NCBI RefSeq assembly: GCF_034522235.1
Contig: NZ_JAXHLN010000003.1
Span: 1,178,001-1,242,000 of the forward strand
Direction of reading: 5' to 3'
Length of the DNA: 64,000 bases
Source of the DNA: Thiohalophilus sp.
GTDB taxonomy: Bacteria; Pseudomonadota; Gammaproteobacteria; UBA6429; Thiohalophilaceae
Each line of letters opens with the position of its first letter. Position 1 is the first letter of the stretch. Below, piece after piece: positions 1 through 7,299 of the stretch. Position numbers and translations under genes: made by a program. The notes below the pieces were generated by a model that was given only the letters and a program-made list of their open reading frames with translations, was not told the origin of the DNA and made no database searches.

Positions 1-993
1 CACATTGGTCTCCATCTGTGGCCAGGGGCAGGCGGCGCAATCGCCGAAGGCGAAAATATTCTCATCGCGGGTGGTTTGCAGAGTCTGGTCGACGACCAGT
101 TGATTGGCGCGGTTGGTTTCCAGACCGTCGATGTCGGCGAGAAAATCGGGCGCCTTGATGCCGGCGGCCCAGACCTTGATTGGCGCCTGGATCTCGCGCC
201 CGCTTTCGGTATACAGCGCTTCGGCGCTGACCTTGACCACCCGTTCGCCCTTGAGCACGGCGATATGGAGTTTGTCCAGTTCCATCTCGGTGGCCTGCGA
301 CAGGCGGGGCGGCAGGCCGGGCAGGATCCGATCGGCGGCTTCGACAATGGTAATGCGCACATCGGCCGGATTGATCTGATCGATACCGTAGGCGGTAATC
401 AGCCGCGAGACCTTGTGCAACTGGGCGGAGAGTTCGATGCCGGTGGCGCCGCCGCCGGCGATCACCACATCCAGCTGGCCCTGTTGCGTCGCATCGGGAT
501 GGGTGCTGGCGCGCATGAAGTTCTCCAGCAGCAGGTGCTGGAACGATTCGGCCTGTTGCTTGGTATCCAGAAACAGGCAGTGCTCGCGCACGCCCTCGAT
601 ACCGAAATCGTTACTCACGCTGCCGACAGCCATAATCAGGGTGTCGTATTGAAACTCGCGTCGGGGAATGACTTCGTTGCCGCTGGCATCCAGGGTCGGG
701 GCCAGATAAATGGTGCGCGCGGCGCGATCCAGCCGGTCCATGCGCCCGAGGCGAAACTCGAAATGGTTGCGCGCCGCCTGGGCCAGGTATTCGATCTGGT
801 TTTCATAGGCGTCAAAGGTCCCGGCGGCCACCTCGTGCAGCAGCGGTTTCCAGATATGTGTGCGATTGGCGTCCACCAGGGTGATCCGGGCGCGGCCTTT
901 TTTACCCAGAGTCTTGCCCAGGCGGGTGGCCAGTTCCAGGCCGCCGGCGCCGCCGCCGACGATAATAATATGGTGCAAATCCGATTCGCGCAT
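1..993 (-). CDS. ndh: Type II NADH dehydrogenase (NAD(P)/FAD-dependent oxidoreductase), 3' end outside window
   Basis: Read on the minus strand from the ATG at 993, the protein begins MRESDLHHIIIVGGGAGG, a typical FAD-binding GxGxxG Rossmann motif. A second dinucleotide-binding motif (VVIAGGGATGIELSAQL) follows about 160 residues in, and an FGDCAACPWP segment near the window edge matches the second FAD contact of this family. These enzymes are peripheral membrane proteins that pass electrons from NADH to quinone without pumping protons. Roughly 331 residues are visible and the C-terminal part, which usually holds the membrane anchor, lies outside the window. An AGGA sequence about 14 bases upstream could serve as ribosome binding site. 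It lies downstream of the tRNA-Leu terminator on the same strand, so it probably has its own promoter. A sulfide:quinone oxidoreductase relative is less likely because the visible motifs fit Ndh. Confidence 0.88.
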   Translation of the reverse strand, partial: MRESDLHHIIIVGGGAGGLELATRLGKTLGKKGRARITLVDANRTHIWKPLLHEVAAGTFDAYENQIEYLAQAARNHFEFRLGRMDRLDRAARTIYLAPTLDASGNEVIPRREFQYDTLIMAVGSVSNDFGIEGVREHCLFLDTKQQAESFQHLLLENFMRASTHPDATQQGQLDVVIAGGGATGIELSAQLHKVSRLITAYGIDQINPADVRITIVEAADRILPGLPPRLSQATEMELDKLHIAVLKGERVVKVSAEALYTESGREIQAPIKVWAAGIKAPDFLADIDGLETNRANQLVVDQTLQTTRDENIFAFGDCAACPWPQMETNV

Positions 994-1099
994 CGCTCGC
1001 TATGCGTCCTGTGAGAATGAGGTTATCAAAGTGTAGCACCGGGGGGGATGCTTGCCCGAAAGACAAACAGGGAGAATGGTACTTTGTTTCGGAAGAAAC

Positions 1100-1126
1100 A
1101 AAAAAGCCCCCGAAAGGGGGCTTTTA
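1100..1126 (-). terminator. Rho-independent terminator after tRNA-Leu
   Basis: On the minus strand the stem GCCCCC, loop TTTC and arm GGGGGC are followed by TTTTTTG. It sits ten bases beyond the encoded CCA end of tRNA-Leu, so it most likely ends that transcript. An A-run on the other arm makes it potentially bidirectional. Confidence 0.85.
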
Positions 1127-1135
1127 TGAGAGAAT

Positions 1136-1222
1136 TGGTGCCGAGGAGAGGACTTGAACCTCCACGGGGTTACCCCCACTAGCACCTGAAGCTAGCGCGT
1201 CTACCAATTCCGCCACCTCGGC
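1136..1222 (-). tRNA. tRNA-Leu (anticodon CAG)
   Basis: The minus strand gives an 87-nt tRNA with acceptor arms GCCGAGG/CCTCGGC, discriminator A and an encoded CCA. The anticodon stem CTAGC/GCTAG encloses the loop TTCAGGT, so the anticodon is CAG, which reads CUG leucine codons. A short GC-rich variable arm with the palindromic part GGGGGTAACCCC marks a class II tRNA. The T arm has GGTTCAAGTCC. Confidence 0.97.
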
Positions 1223-1235
1223 TCAGAAGCCGCGC

Positions 1236-1264
1236 ACTTTACAGAGAGTCCCCGGGATTGTCAA
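1236..1264 (-). promoter_or_regulatory. Sigma70-type promoter of tRNA-Leu
   Basis: On the minus strand a perfect -35 TTGACA (1264-1259) is separated by 17 bases from TAAAGT (1241-1236), which lies 14 bases before the tRNA 5' end. The -35 hexamer overlaps the -35 of the divergent rnr promoter. Confidence 0.8.
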
Positions 1265-1286
1265 TCACGAGCACTGCTCCGATAAA
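1258..1286 (+). promoter_or_regulatory. Likely promoter of rnr
   Basis: TTGTCA at 1258-1263 and GATAAA at 1281-1286 are separated by 17 bases, and the ATG of rnr lies about 70 bases downstream. The -35 shares five bases with the opposite-strand tRNA-Leu -35. A second -10-like CATAAT lies at 1292-1297. Confidence 0.55.
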
Positions 1287-1357
1287 TGACGCATAATTCG
1301 CCGGTGACGAGACCAATTGTCTCACCGAATACAAAATAACGAGAGAAAGAAGATTAC

Positions 1358-3814
1358 ATGACTCAACGTTCCGACAAGCACGACCCTTACGCTAAACGCG
1401 AAGCAGAAAAATACGAAAACCCCATCCCCAGCCGTGAATACATCATGGATCTGCTCGAAAAAACCGGGCACCCCATGTCGCGTGAAGCCATCGCCGAGGC
1501 GCTCAAGCTGGAAAGCGACGATGAGCTCGAGGGCCTGCGCCGCCGGCTGCGGGCCATGGAGCGCGACGGCCAGCTGTTGTTTAACCGCAAACGCGAATAC
1601 GGCCTGATCAGTAAAATGGACCTGGTCCGCGGCCGGGTGCAGGGCCATCCCGACGGCTTCGGCTTTCTGATCCCCGATGACGGCTCCGACGATCTGTTCC
1701 TCTCCGGGCGCGAAATGCGGGTCGCCGTTCACGGCGATCGGGTGCTGGGCCGTGTGGCCGGCATCGATCGCCGCGGCCGCCGCGAGGGGGCGGTGGTCGA
1801 GGTGCTGGAGCGGGCCCACAAGACCATGGTCGGGCGCCTGTTTGTCGAAGGGGGCGTCGCCTTTGTGGTCCCGGACAACAAGCGCATTACCCAGGATATT
1901 CTGGTGCCCAAAGAGAATATGGGCCCGGCCGAACAGAACCAGATCGTCAGCGTGGAGATCGTCCAGCCACCCACCCCGTTTCGCCAGGCCATCGGCCAGG
2001 TGGTCGAAGTGCTCGGCGAGCATATGGCGCCGGGCATGGAGATCGATATTGCCATTCGCTCCCACGGCCTGCCGCAGGTCTGGTCGCCGCAAACCGAGGC
2101 GCAGATCGCCGAACTGCGCGAAGAGGTGCGCGAGGAGGACAAGCAGGGTCGCGAGGATCTGCGGCATCTGCCGCTGGTCACCATCGACGGTGAAGACGCG
2201 CGCGATTTTGACGATGCGGTTTACTGTGAACCCAACCGCAAGGGCTGGCGTTTGCTGGTGGCGATCGCCGACGTCTCGCATTATGTCGAACCCGAAACAC
2301 CGCTGGACAAGGATGCCATCGAGCGCGGCAACTCGGTCTATTTCCCCGAGCGGGTGATTCCCATGTTGCCGGAGATCCTCTCCAACGGCCTCTGCTCGCT
2401 CAAGCCCAAGGTGGATCGCCTGTGCATGGTGTGTGACATGCAGCTCGACAAGCAGGGCGCCCTCAAAAGTTACAGCTTCTATCCGGCCGTGATGCACTCC
2501 CATGCGCGGATGACCTATACCGAAGTGGGGGGCATTCTGCAGGACGAGGATCCGGAACTGTCCCGTCAATACGCGGATCTGTTGCCGGCGCTGCATAACC
2601 TCTATCAGCTCTATCACGCCCTGCGCCAACGGCGCAGCAAGCGCGGCGCCATCGATTTTGAGACCACCGAGACCCGCATCGTCTTCGGTGAAGAGCGCAA
2701 GATCGAATCCATCGTGCCCACCCAGCGCAATGACGCGCACAAGCTGATCGAGGAGTGCATGATCATCGCCAACGTGGCCACGGCCCGGTTCCTGCTGGAA
2801 AGCAAGGTTCCCGCCCTGTACCGCGTCCATGAAGGCCCCAAGCCGGAAAAACTCGAGGCTCTGCGTGAATTTCTCGGCGAGTTCGGCCTCAAGCTGGGCG
2901 GTGGCGACAAACCGGCAAGCAAGCATTTCGCCAAACTGCTGGAACAGATCGCCGAACGCCCCGATGCGCATCTGATCCAGACGGTGATGCTGCGCACCCT
3001 GCAGCAGGCGGTCTACACTCCCGACAACCTCGGCCACTTCGGTCTGGCCTTCGATGCCTATGCTCACTTTACCTCGCCGATCCGCCGTTATCCGGATCTG
3101 CTGGTGCATCGCGCGATTCGCCATGTCCTGCAACACAAGAAGACCGGCTTCTTCAAACGCAAAAAGAGCGGCGAGTTTCGTTACGACCACACGGCCATGG
3201 GCCGGCTGGGCGAACATTGCTCCCAGACCGAGCGGCGCGCCGATGAGGCGACCCGCGATGCGGTGGACTGGCTCAAGTGCGAGTTCATGCTGGACAAGGT
3301 GGGCGAGGAGTACACCGGCACCATCAGCAGTGTGACCAGCTTCGGCCTGTTTGTGGAACTCGATGAGGTCTTTGTCGAGGGACTGGTGCATGTCACCAGT
3401 CTGGAAAATGACTATTACCATTTCGATCCGGCCCATCACCGTTTGATCGGCGAACGCCAGCGGCAGATGTTCCGCCTCGGCGATCGCCTGCGGGTGAAAC
3501 TGGCGCGGGTCGATCTCGAAGAGCGCAAGATGGATTTCGCCCTGCTGGAAAGCCTCAGCGGCGAAACCTTCCGCGGCGAGTTGCCCGAGCGTCAGGGCGG
3601 CGGCAAAAAAGGCGCCGGGGGCAAGAAAACCTCGCGCAAGAAATCGGCCGGCAAGAAGCAAACCGCCAGCAAGAAAAAGACCTCGGGCAAGAAGTCGGTC
3701 GGCAAAAAAGCCGCCGACGAGCCCGGCAAAAAGAGCGGCAAGAAATCGTCCCGCCGCCGCCGGCGCGGCGGCAAGAAGAAAACCGGCGCCGGCAAAAGCC
3801 CCCAGGCGGACTGA
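1358..3814 (+). CDS. rnr: Ribonuclease R (3'-5' exoribonuclease)
   Basis: This 818-residue protein has the full RNase R layout. A winged-helix N-terminus (about 25-90, PSREYIMDLLEKTGHPMSR) is followed by two cold-shock-type OB domains (about 88-250), the RNB catalytic domain with the acidic motif DGEDARDFDDAV near residue 277, and an S1 domain starting near 650 (GTISSVTSFGLFVELDEV). The last 70 residues are a Lys/Arg/Gly-rich tail, as in other RNase R proteins. RNase R degrades structured RNA, matures rRNA and acts with tmRNA in quality control. The ATG at 1358 follows GAGAAAGAAG. rlmB starts 12 bases after its stop, so the two are probably co-transcribed, a linkage widely seen in gammaproteobacteria. 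Confidence 0.97.
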   Translation: MTQRSDKHDPYAKREAEKYENPIPSREYIMDLLEKTGHPMSREAIAEALKLESDDELEGLRRRLRAMERDGQLLFNRKREYGLISKMDLVRGRVQGHPDGFGFLIPDDGSDDLFLSGREMRVAVHGDRVLGRVAGIDRRGRREGAVVEVLERAHKTMVGRLFVEGGVAFVVPDNKRITQDILVPKENMGPAEQNQIVSVEIVQPPTPFRQAIGQVVEVLGEHMAPGMEIDIAIRSHGLPQVWSPQTEAQIAELREEVREEDKQGREDLRHLPLVTIDGEDARDFDDAVYCEPNRKGWRLLVAIADVSHYVEPETPLDKDAIERGNSVYFPERVIPMLPEILSNGLCSLKPKVDRLCMVCDMQLDKQGALKSYSFYPAVMHSHARMTYTEVGGILQDEDPELSRQYADLLPALHNLYQLYHALRQRRSKRGAIDFETTETRIVFGEERKIESIVPTQRNDAHKLIEECMIIANVATARFLLESKVPALYRVHEGPKPEKLEALREFLGEFGLKLGGGDKPASKHFAKLLEQIAERPDAHLIQTVMLRTLQQAVYTPDNLGHFGLAFDAYAHFTSPIRRYPDLLVHRAIRHVLQHKKTGFFKRKKSGEFRYDHTAMGRLGEHCSQTERRADEATRDAVDWLKCEFMLDKVGEEYTGTISSVTSFGLFVELDEVFVEGLVHVTSLENDYYHFDPAHHRLIGERQRQMFRLGDRLRVKLARVDLEERKMDFALLESLSGETFRGELPERQGGGKKGAGGKKTSRKKSAGKKQTASKKKTSGKKSVGKKAADEPGKKSGKKSSRRRRRGGKKKTGAGKSPQAD

Positions 3815-3826
3815 TCTGCACGCCAG

Positions 3827-4570
3827 ATGAGCGACAAACACGTGATCTTCGGCCTGCATGCCGTGCAGGCGGCGGTGAGCCGGGACAGCGAGACCATCGA
3901 GCAGGTCTATCTGGAGCAGGATCGGCGCGATGAGCGGGCCCGGCAGCTGGAACAGCAGGTGCGCGCCGCGGGCCTGCCGCTGGAGCGGGTCAAACGTCAG
4001 ACCCTGGACGAACTGACCGACCACGGCCGCCATCAGGGGGTGGCCGCCGTGGCCCGTCTGCCCGGCCCCGGCGACGAGCGCAGCCTGACGGCGCTTCTCG
4101 AGCGGCTCGACACCCCGCCGTTGTTGCTGGTGCTGGACGGCGTGCAGGATCCGCACAATCTGGGTGCCTGCCTGCGCACCGCCGACGCCGCCGGGGTGCA
4201 GGCGGTGATCGCCCCCAAAGATCGCGCCTGCGGCCTGACCAGCACCGTGCGCAAGGTGGCCAGCGGCGCCGCCGAGGTGGTGCCGTTTATCCAGGTCACC
4301 AACCTGGCCCGCACCCTGCGCGCGCTGCGCGAACGGGGGATCTGGCTGGTTGGCACCGATCTGGACGCCGAACAGGATCTCTATCAGGCCGATCTGCGCG
4401 GTCCGCTGGCCCTGGTGATGGGCGCCGAGGAGCGCGGCCTGCGCCGGCTGACCCGGGAACACTGCGATCAGCTGGTCAAACTGCCGATGATCGGCACCGT
4501 ACAGAGTCTGAATGTGTCGGTAAGTGCCGGGGTTTGTCTCTATGAGGCGTTGCGACAAAGGAGGGGCTAG
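3827..4570 (+). CDS. rlmB: 23S rRNA (guanosine(2251)-2'-O)-methyltransferase
   Basis: The 247-residue protein belongs to the SpoU/TrmH class of knotted methyltransferases. The N-terminal substrate-binding domain (FGLHAVQAAV at residues 6-15) precedes the catalytic fold with motif 1 LDGVQDPHNLGACLRTADAAG, motif 2 VMGAEERGLRRLTREHCD and motif 3 LPMIGTVQSLNVSVSAG. RlmB methylates G2251 in the P loop of 23S rRNA. It follows rnr by 12 bases and is likely in the same operon. Length matches the family. Confidence 0.96.
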   Translation: MSDKHVIFGLHAVQAAVSRDSETIEQVYLEQDRRDERARQLEQQVRAAGLPLERVKRQTLDELTDHGRHQGVAAVARLPGPGDERSLTALLERLDTPPLLLVLDGVQDPHNLGACLRTADAAGVQAVIAPKDRACGLTSTVRKVASGAAEVVPFIQVTNLARTLRALRERGIWLVGTDLDAEQDLYQADLRGPLALVMGAEERGLRRLTREHCDQLVKLPMIGTVQSLNVSVSAGVCLYEALRQRRG

Positions 4571-4795
4571 GTTCCAGGGGGTGGTTTCTAGGTGAGGTAG
4601 GCCGGATCAAGCGTAAGCGGATCCGGCAATCTTTTCCTCGTCCCTCGTAACTCGGGCCTCGTCCCTGCCCGAAGGGCGGGTGGGAGCGCCCCACGGGCGC
4701 GACTCTGGCCGAGGGTGGGGCTCGCGGTCGTAGCCCGCTCCCACAGGGGGAGTGCAGGTTCCAGGACTCAGAACTCAGAACTCTAGCTCCTTGAT
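4571..4795. repeat. Intergenic region with REP-like inverted repeat
   Basis: No gene is supported between rlmB and the rpsF promoter. The segment holds an inverted pair built on GTGGGAGCG (near 4680) and CGCTCCCAC (near 4735), with CG-rich sequence between. The end holds the short direct repeat ACTCAGAACTCAGAACTC (4766-4784). Similar GTGGGAG and CAGAACTC/CAGCACTC words recur near 9850-9900, 29450 and 36190-36235, so this is a dispersed repeat family. Confidence 0.5.
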
Positions 4796-4824
4796 TTGCA
4801 AAGCGTCCCCCGCTTGCGTAAAAT
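4796..4824 (+). promoter_or_regulatory. Promoter of the rpsF-rpsR-rplI operon
   Basis: TTGCAA at 4796-4801 and TAAAAT at 4819-4824 are separated by exactly 17 bases. Transcription would begin near 4831, leaving a leader of about 100 bases before rpsF. Confidence 0.75.
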
Positions 4825-4839
4825 GCGCCACCTTTACAC

Positions 4840-4866
4840 AACCCGCTTGCGACAGGCCGGCGGGTT
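4840..4866 (+). promoter_or_regulatory. Hairpin in the rpsF leader, possible S6:S18 autoregulatory element
   Basis: Seven-base arms AACCCGC (4840-4846) and GCGGGTT (4860-4866) form a stem early in the leader. A CCG triplet at 4911-4913 lies just upstream of the AAGGAAGAG ribosome binding region. Many bacteria regulate rpsF through binding of the S6:S18 complex to a leader structure containing a CCG loop; the assignment here is inference. Confidence 0.35.
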
Positions 4867-4929
4867 TCCTTGCTCCACCACGGCCGAGAGGTTCGACGGG
4901 GGGCTTTTAACCGAAAGGAAGAGATGTCG

Positions 4930-5286
4930 ATGCGTCACTATGAAATCGTGTTTCTGGTCCACCCTGACCAGAGTGAACAGGTCCCCGCCATGCTGGAGCG
5001 CTATCGCAATCTGGTGGAAGGCAACGGTGGCAAGGTCCACCGCGTTGAAGACTGGGGCCGTCGTCAGCTGGCCTATTCCATTCAAAAAGTTCACAAGGCG
5101 CACTATGTGCTGCTGAACATCGAATGCGATCAGGCAACCCGCGATGAGCTGGAGAGCGGCTTCCGCTTCAACGACGCCGTGATTCGCAATCTGATCATCC
5201 GTCGCGACGAAGCGATTACCGAAGCTTCGCCGATGGCCCGCAAAGATGAGCGGGAAGAAGAGAGCAGCGAGTCAAGCGCGGCCTGA
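4930..5286 (+). CDS. rpsF: 30S ribosomal protein S6
   Basis: The protein reads [19 protein letters not shown], almost identical to the start of known gammaproteobacterial S6, with WGRRQLAY and [10 protein letters not shown] blocks in the middle. It is 118 residues with an acidic, Ser/Glu-rich tail. S6 binds S18 on the 30S platform. Two in-frame ATGs are possible, 4924 and 4930. The second was chosen because family members begin MRHYEIV, and AAGGA ends 10 bases upstream of it; the first would add MS with a 4-base spacing. It is the first gene of the rpsF-rpsR-DUF2232-rplI operon. Confidence 0.95.
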   Translation: MRHYEIVFLVHPDQSEQVPAMLERYRNLVEGNGGKVHRVEDWGRRQLAYSIQKVHKAHYVLLNIECDQATRDELESGFRFNDAVIRNLIIRRDEAITEASPMARKDEREEESSESSAA

Positions 5287-5334
5287 GCCGGCATTGCCTC
5301 ACGATTCATCAGCTGACACTTAAGGATTCATACT

Positions 5335-5565
5335 ATGGCCCGTTTTTTCCGTCGCAAGAAATTCTGTCGTTTTACCGCCGAAGGCATCAAGGAGATCGAT
5401 TACAAGGATCTCGGCCTGCTGAAGGCCAATGTCACCGAAAGCGGCAAGATCGTTCCCAGTCGCATTACCGGCACCAAGGCCCGGTTTCAGCGCCAGCTGT
5501 CCACGGCCGTCAAGCGTGCCCGGTATCTGGCCCTGTTGCCGTATAGCGACGCGCACAAGAACTGA
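5335..5565 (+). CDS. rpsR: 30S ribosomal protein S18
   Basis: A 76-residue basic protein, beginning [20 protein letters not shown] and ending in PYSDAHKN, has the conserved KEIDYKD and [14 protein letters not shown] blocks of S18. S18 assembles with S6 on the small subunit. It starts 48 bases after rpsF, with TTAAGGATTC upstream as ribosome binding region, and is co-transcribed with it. Confidence 0.97.
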   Translation: MARFFRRKKFCRFTAEGIKEIDYKDLGLLKANVTESGKIVPSRITGTKARFQRQLSTAVKRARYLALLPYSDAHKN

Positions 5566-5572
5566 TTTGGCG

Positions 5573-5590
5573 CTGTTCGCTGGCGAACAG
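5573..5590 (+). other. Perfect hairpin between rpsR and the DUF2232 gene
   Basis: CTGTTCGC (5573-5580) and GCGAACAG (5583-5590) pair perfectly across a TG loop. No T-run follows, so it is more likely an RNA processing or stability element than a terminator. Confidence 0.5.
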
Positions 5591-5598
5591 GCCCTGTG

Positions 5599-6528
5599 AT
5601 GATGCTGCAGTCGCTGGCCAGTTATGCCATGCGCGGTCCGCTCCAGGCCATCCTGGCGGTGGTCGGACTGGCGGTGGTATCGTTGCTGTTTTTCCCGCTG
5701 AGCTGGCCGCTCGGCTATCTCGGCGCCGGGGTCGTGGCCCTGGTGGCCCTGACCCAGGCCAGCCGCGAGAGTCTGTTGATTGTGTTTGGCGCCACCGCGG
5801 CGCTGGCGCTGTTGGGAATGGGGATCGGCAGTCCGCATTACGGCATCGGTTATGCGCTGTCGGTCTGGCTGCCGGCCTGGCTGGCGGCCCAGTGGCTGCG
5901 CCAGCATCAGTCTCTCTCCCAGACGCTGGGCCTGGCCGGACTGGCGGGGCTGATCGGGATCGGGCTGATGTTCCTGTTGCTGGGCGATCCCGCCCAGTGG
6001 TGGAGCGCCTATTTCGATCAGCGGATCATCCCGGATCTCAAGGAGGCGGGGGTCGAGTTTCCGGACGAGGCGGCGTTTCGCGCACTGTTGCAGCAGGTGG
6101 CCGGGGTGATGACCGGTGCGTTGCTGGCCTCGCTGGTGCTCAGTGCCGCAATCGGGGTGTTGATCGGGCGTTACTGGCAGGCCAGGCTGTTCGAAGTTGG
6201 CAGCCCGCACGAGTTCCACCAGTTGCGTCTGGGCACCCTGGCCGCCGGCATTGGCCTGGTGATCGTGGCCCTGGCCCAGTTTGTGGGTGGCCTGGCGGGG
6301 CAGTGGCTGGTCAACGCGGCCATCGTGGTGTTGACTGTATTTCTGTTTCAGGGACTGGCCATCGGCCATCAACTGGCCGCCCGCACCGCGAACGGGCAGC
6401 CCTGGGTGGTGGCGTTGTATATCGTTTTACTGTTTACACTGCCCTATGGCGCGATCGCCGTCGCCATGCTGGGCATACTGGATAACTGGATTGATATTCG
6501 CCGCCGGCTACCCGGGGCGGCGAGCTGA
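5599..6528 (+). CDS. DUF2232-type integral membrane protein
   Basis: About 309 residues are dominated by hydrophobic stretches, for example AILAVVGLAVVSLLFFPL, LIVFGATAALALLGMGIG and LGLAGLAGLIGIGLMFLLLG, giving some seven or eight likely membrane spans. Proteins of this kind (DUF2232, YybS-like) occur between rpsR and rplI in many gammaproteobacteria and have no firmly assigned function. A charged periplasmic or cytoplasmic loop lies around residues 130-160 (DQRIIPDLKEAGVEFPDEAAF). The start is uncertain: GTG 5596, ATG 5599 and ATG 5602 are consecutive and no strong ribosome binding site is seen. Its position inside a ribosomal operon suggests co-expression with translation genes, not a role in the ribosome. 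Confidence 0.8.
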   Translation: MMLQSLASYAMRGPLQAILAVVGLAVVSLLFFPLSWPLGYLGAGVVALVALTQASRESLLIVFGATAALALLGMGIGSPHYGIGYALSVWLPAWLAAQWLRQHQSLSQTLGLAGLAGLIGIGLMFLLLGDPAQWWSAYFDQRIIPDLKEAGVEFPDEAAFRALLQQVAGVMTGALLASLVLSAAIGVLIGRYWQARLFEVGSPHEFHQLRLGTLAAGIGLVIVALAQFVGGLAGQWLVNAAIVVLTVFLFQGLAIGHQLAARTANGQPWVVALYIVLLFTLPYGAIAVAMLGILDNWIDIRRRLPGAAS

Positions 6529-6584
6529 ACAAACGATAACATCTAACCGACGTAACATTAGCGACAGGTATTGAGGTAATAAAA

Positions 6585-7034
6585 ATGGAAGTGATTCTGC
6601 TGGAAAACGTAGCTAACCTCGGCACCCTGGGTGACAAGGTTAACGTTCGCCCGGGCTATGGCCGCAACTATCTGGTACCGCAGAAAAAAGCGGTCCCGGC
6701 CACCAAAGAGAACATTGAGGTGTTCGAAGCGCGTCGCGCCGAGCTGGAAAAAGCCGCCACCGAAGCGCTGGCCGCCGCCCAGGCCCGTGCCGAGCAGATC
6801 GCCGCACTGGGTCAGGTGACCATCCAGGCTCACGCCGGTGAGGAAGGCAAGCTATTCGGCTCCGTGGCCGTGGCCGACATCGCCGACGCGGTGACCGCGG
6901 CCGGCGTCGAGCTGGAAAAACGCGAAGTGAACCTGCCCGAAGGCCCGATTCGTCTGACTGGCGAATACCAGGTCGAGCTGCAGCTGCACGCCGAGGTGAT
7001 GCAGCCGATCAACCTGGTGGTCGAAGCCGAATAG
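6585..7034 (+). CDS. rplI: 50S ribosomal protein L9
   Basis: The 149-residue protein starts [19 protein letters not shown] and carries the L9 signature [14 protein letters not shown] (residues 24-37), followed by the long connecting helix and a C-terminal rRNA-binding domain (about 80-149). L9 binds 23S rRNA near the L1 stalk. TTGAGGTAATAAAA upstream supplies the ribosome binding site. It ends the rpsF operon and is followed by a GC-rich hairpin. Confidence 0.97.
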   Translation: MEVILLENVANLGTLGDKVNVRPGYGRNYLVPQKKAVPATKENIEVFEARRAELEKAATEALAAAQARAEQIAALGQVTIQAHAGEEGKLFGSVAVADIADAVTAAGVELEKREVNLPEGPIRLTGEYQVELQLHAEVMQPINLVVEAE

Positions 7035-7042
7035 GCGATCCC

Positions 7043-7068
7043 CGGGCGGGGCCCGTCCCGCCCGTCTT
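7043..7068 (+). terminator. Probable terminator of the rpsF-rplI operon
   Basis: Arms CGGGCGGG (7043-7050) and CCCGCCCG (7057-7064) enclose a six-base loop and are followed by TCTT. The T-run is short, so termination may be partial. Confidence 0.55.
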
Positions 7069-7082
7069 GAGGTCTTCTGTGA

Positions 7083-7106
7083 CGCACGGCACAACGCTGC
7101 CGTGCG
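7083..7106 (+). other. Hairpin in the rplI-dnaB intergenic region
   Basis: CGCACGGCA (7083-7091) and TGCCGTGCG (7098-7106) form a perfect nine-base stem with loop CAACGC. No T-run follows. It lies about 190 bases before dnaB; the remaining sequence shows no further gene. Confidence 0.45.
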
Positions 7107-7299
7107 CCATCGCCTGTCAAGCCCATCAACCCAAATAAACCCCTTTCGAAGCGATCCGATCGGCGGCGGGGTTGTGCTATGCTCAGGGCCTCCGCGATGC
7201 GGAGGCAGGGTCAATCATCCGGCTAAATTTTTCTTCGGCAGGTCCGGGCGCTCACGCCCCGGCGGCCCGAAGGCGATGGGACTATAACGATTAATCATC

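Noticed and set aside
76..1014. Long open frame on the plus strand opposite ndh
   Set aside because: It mirrors the minus-strand NADH dehydrogenase, which has clear FAD-binding motifs; the plus-strand reading has no recognisable domain.
1322..4558. Open frame of over 1000 codons on the minus strand across rnr and rlmB
   Set aside because: Shadow of two well-supported plus-strand genes, produced by high GC and codon bias.
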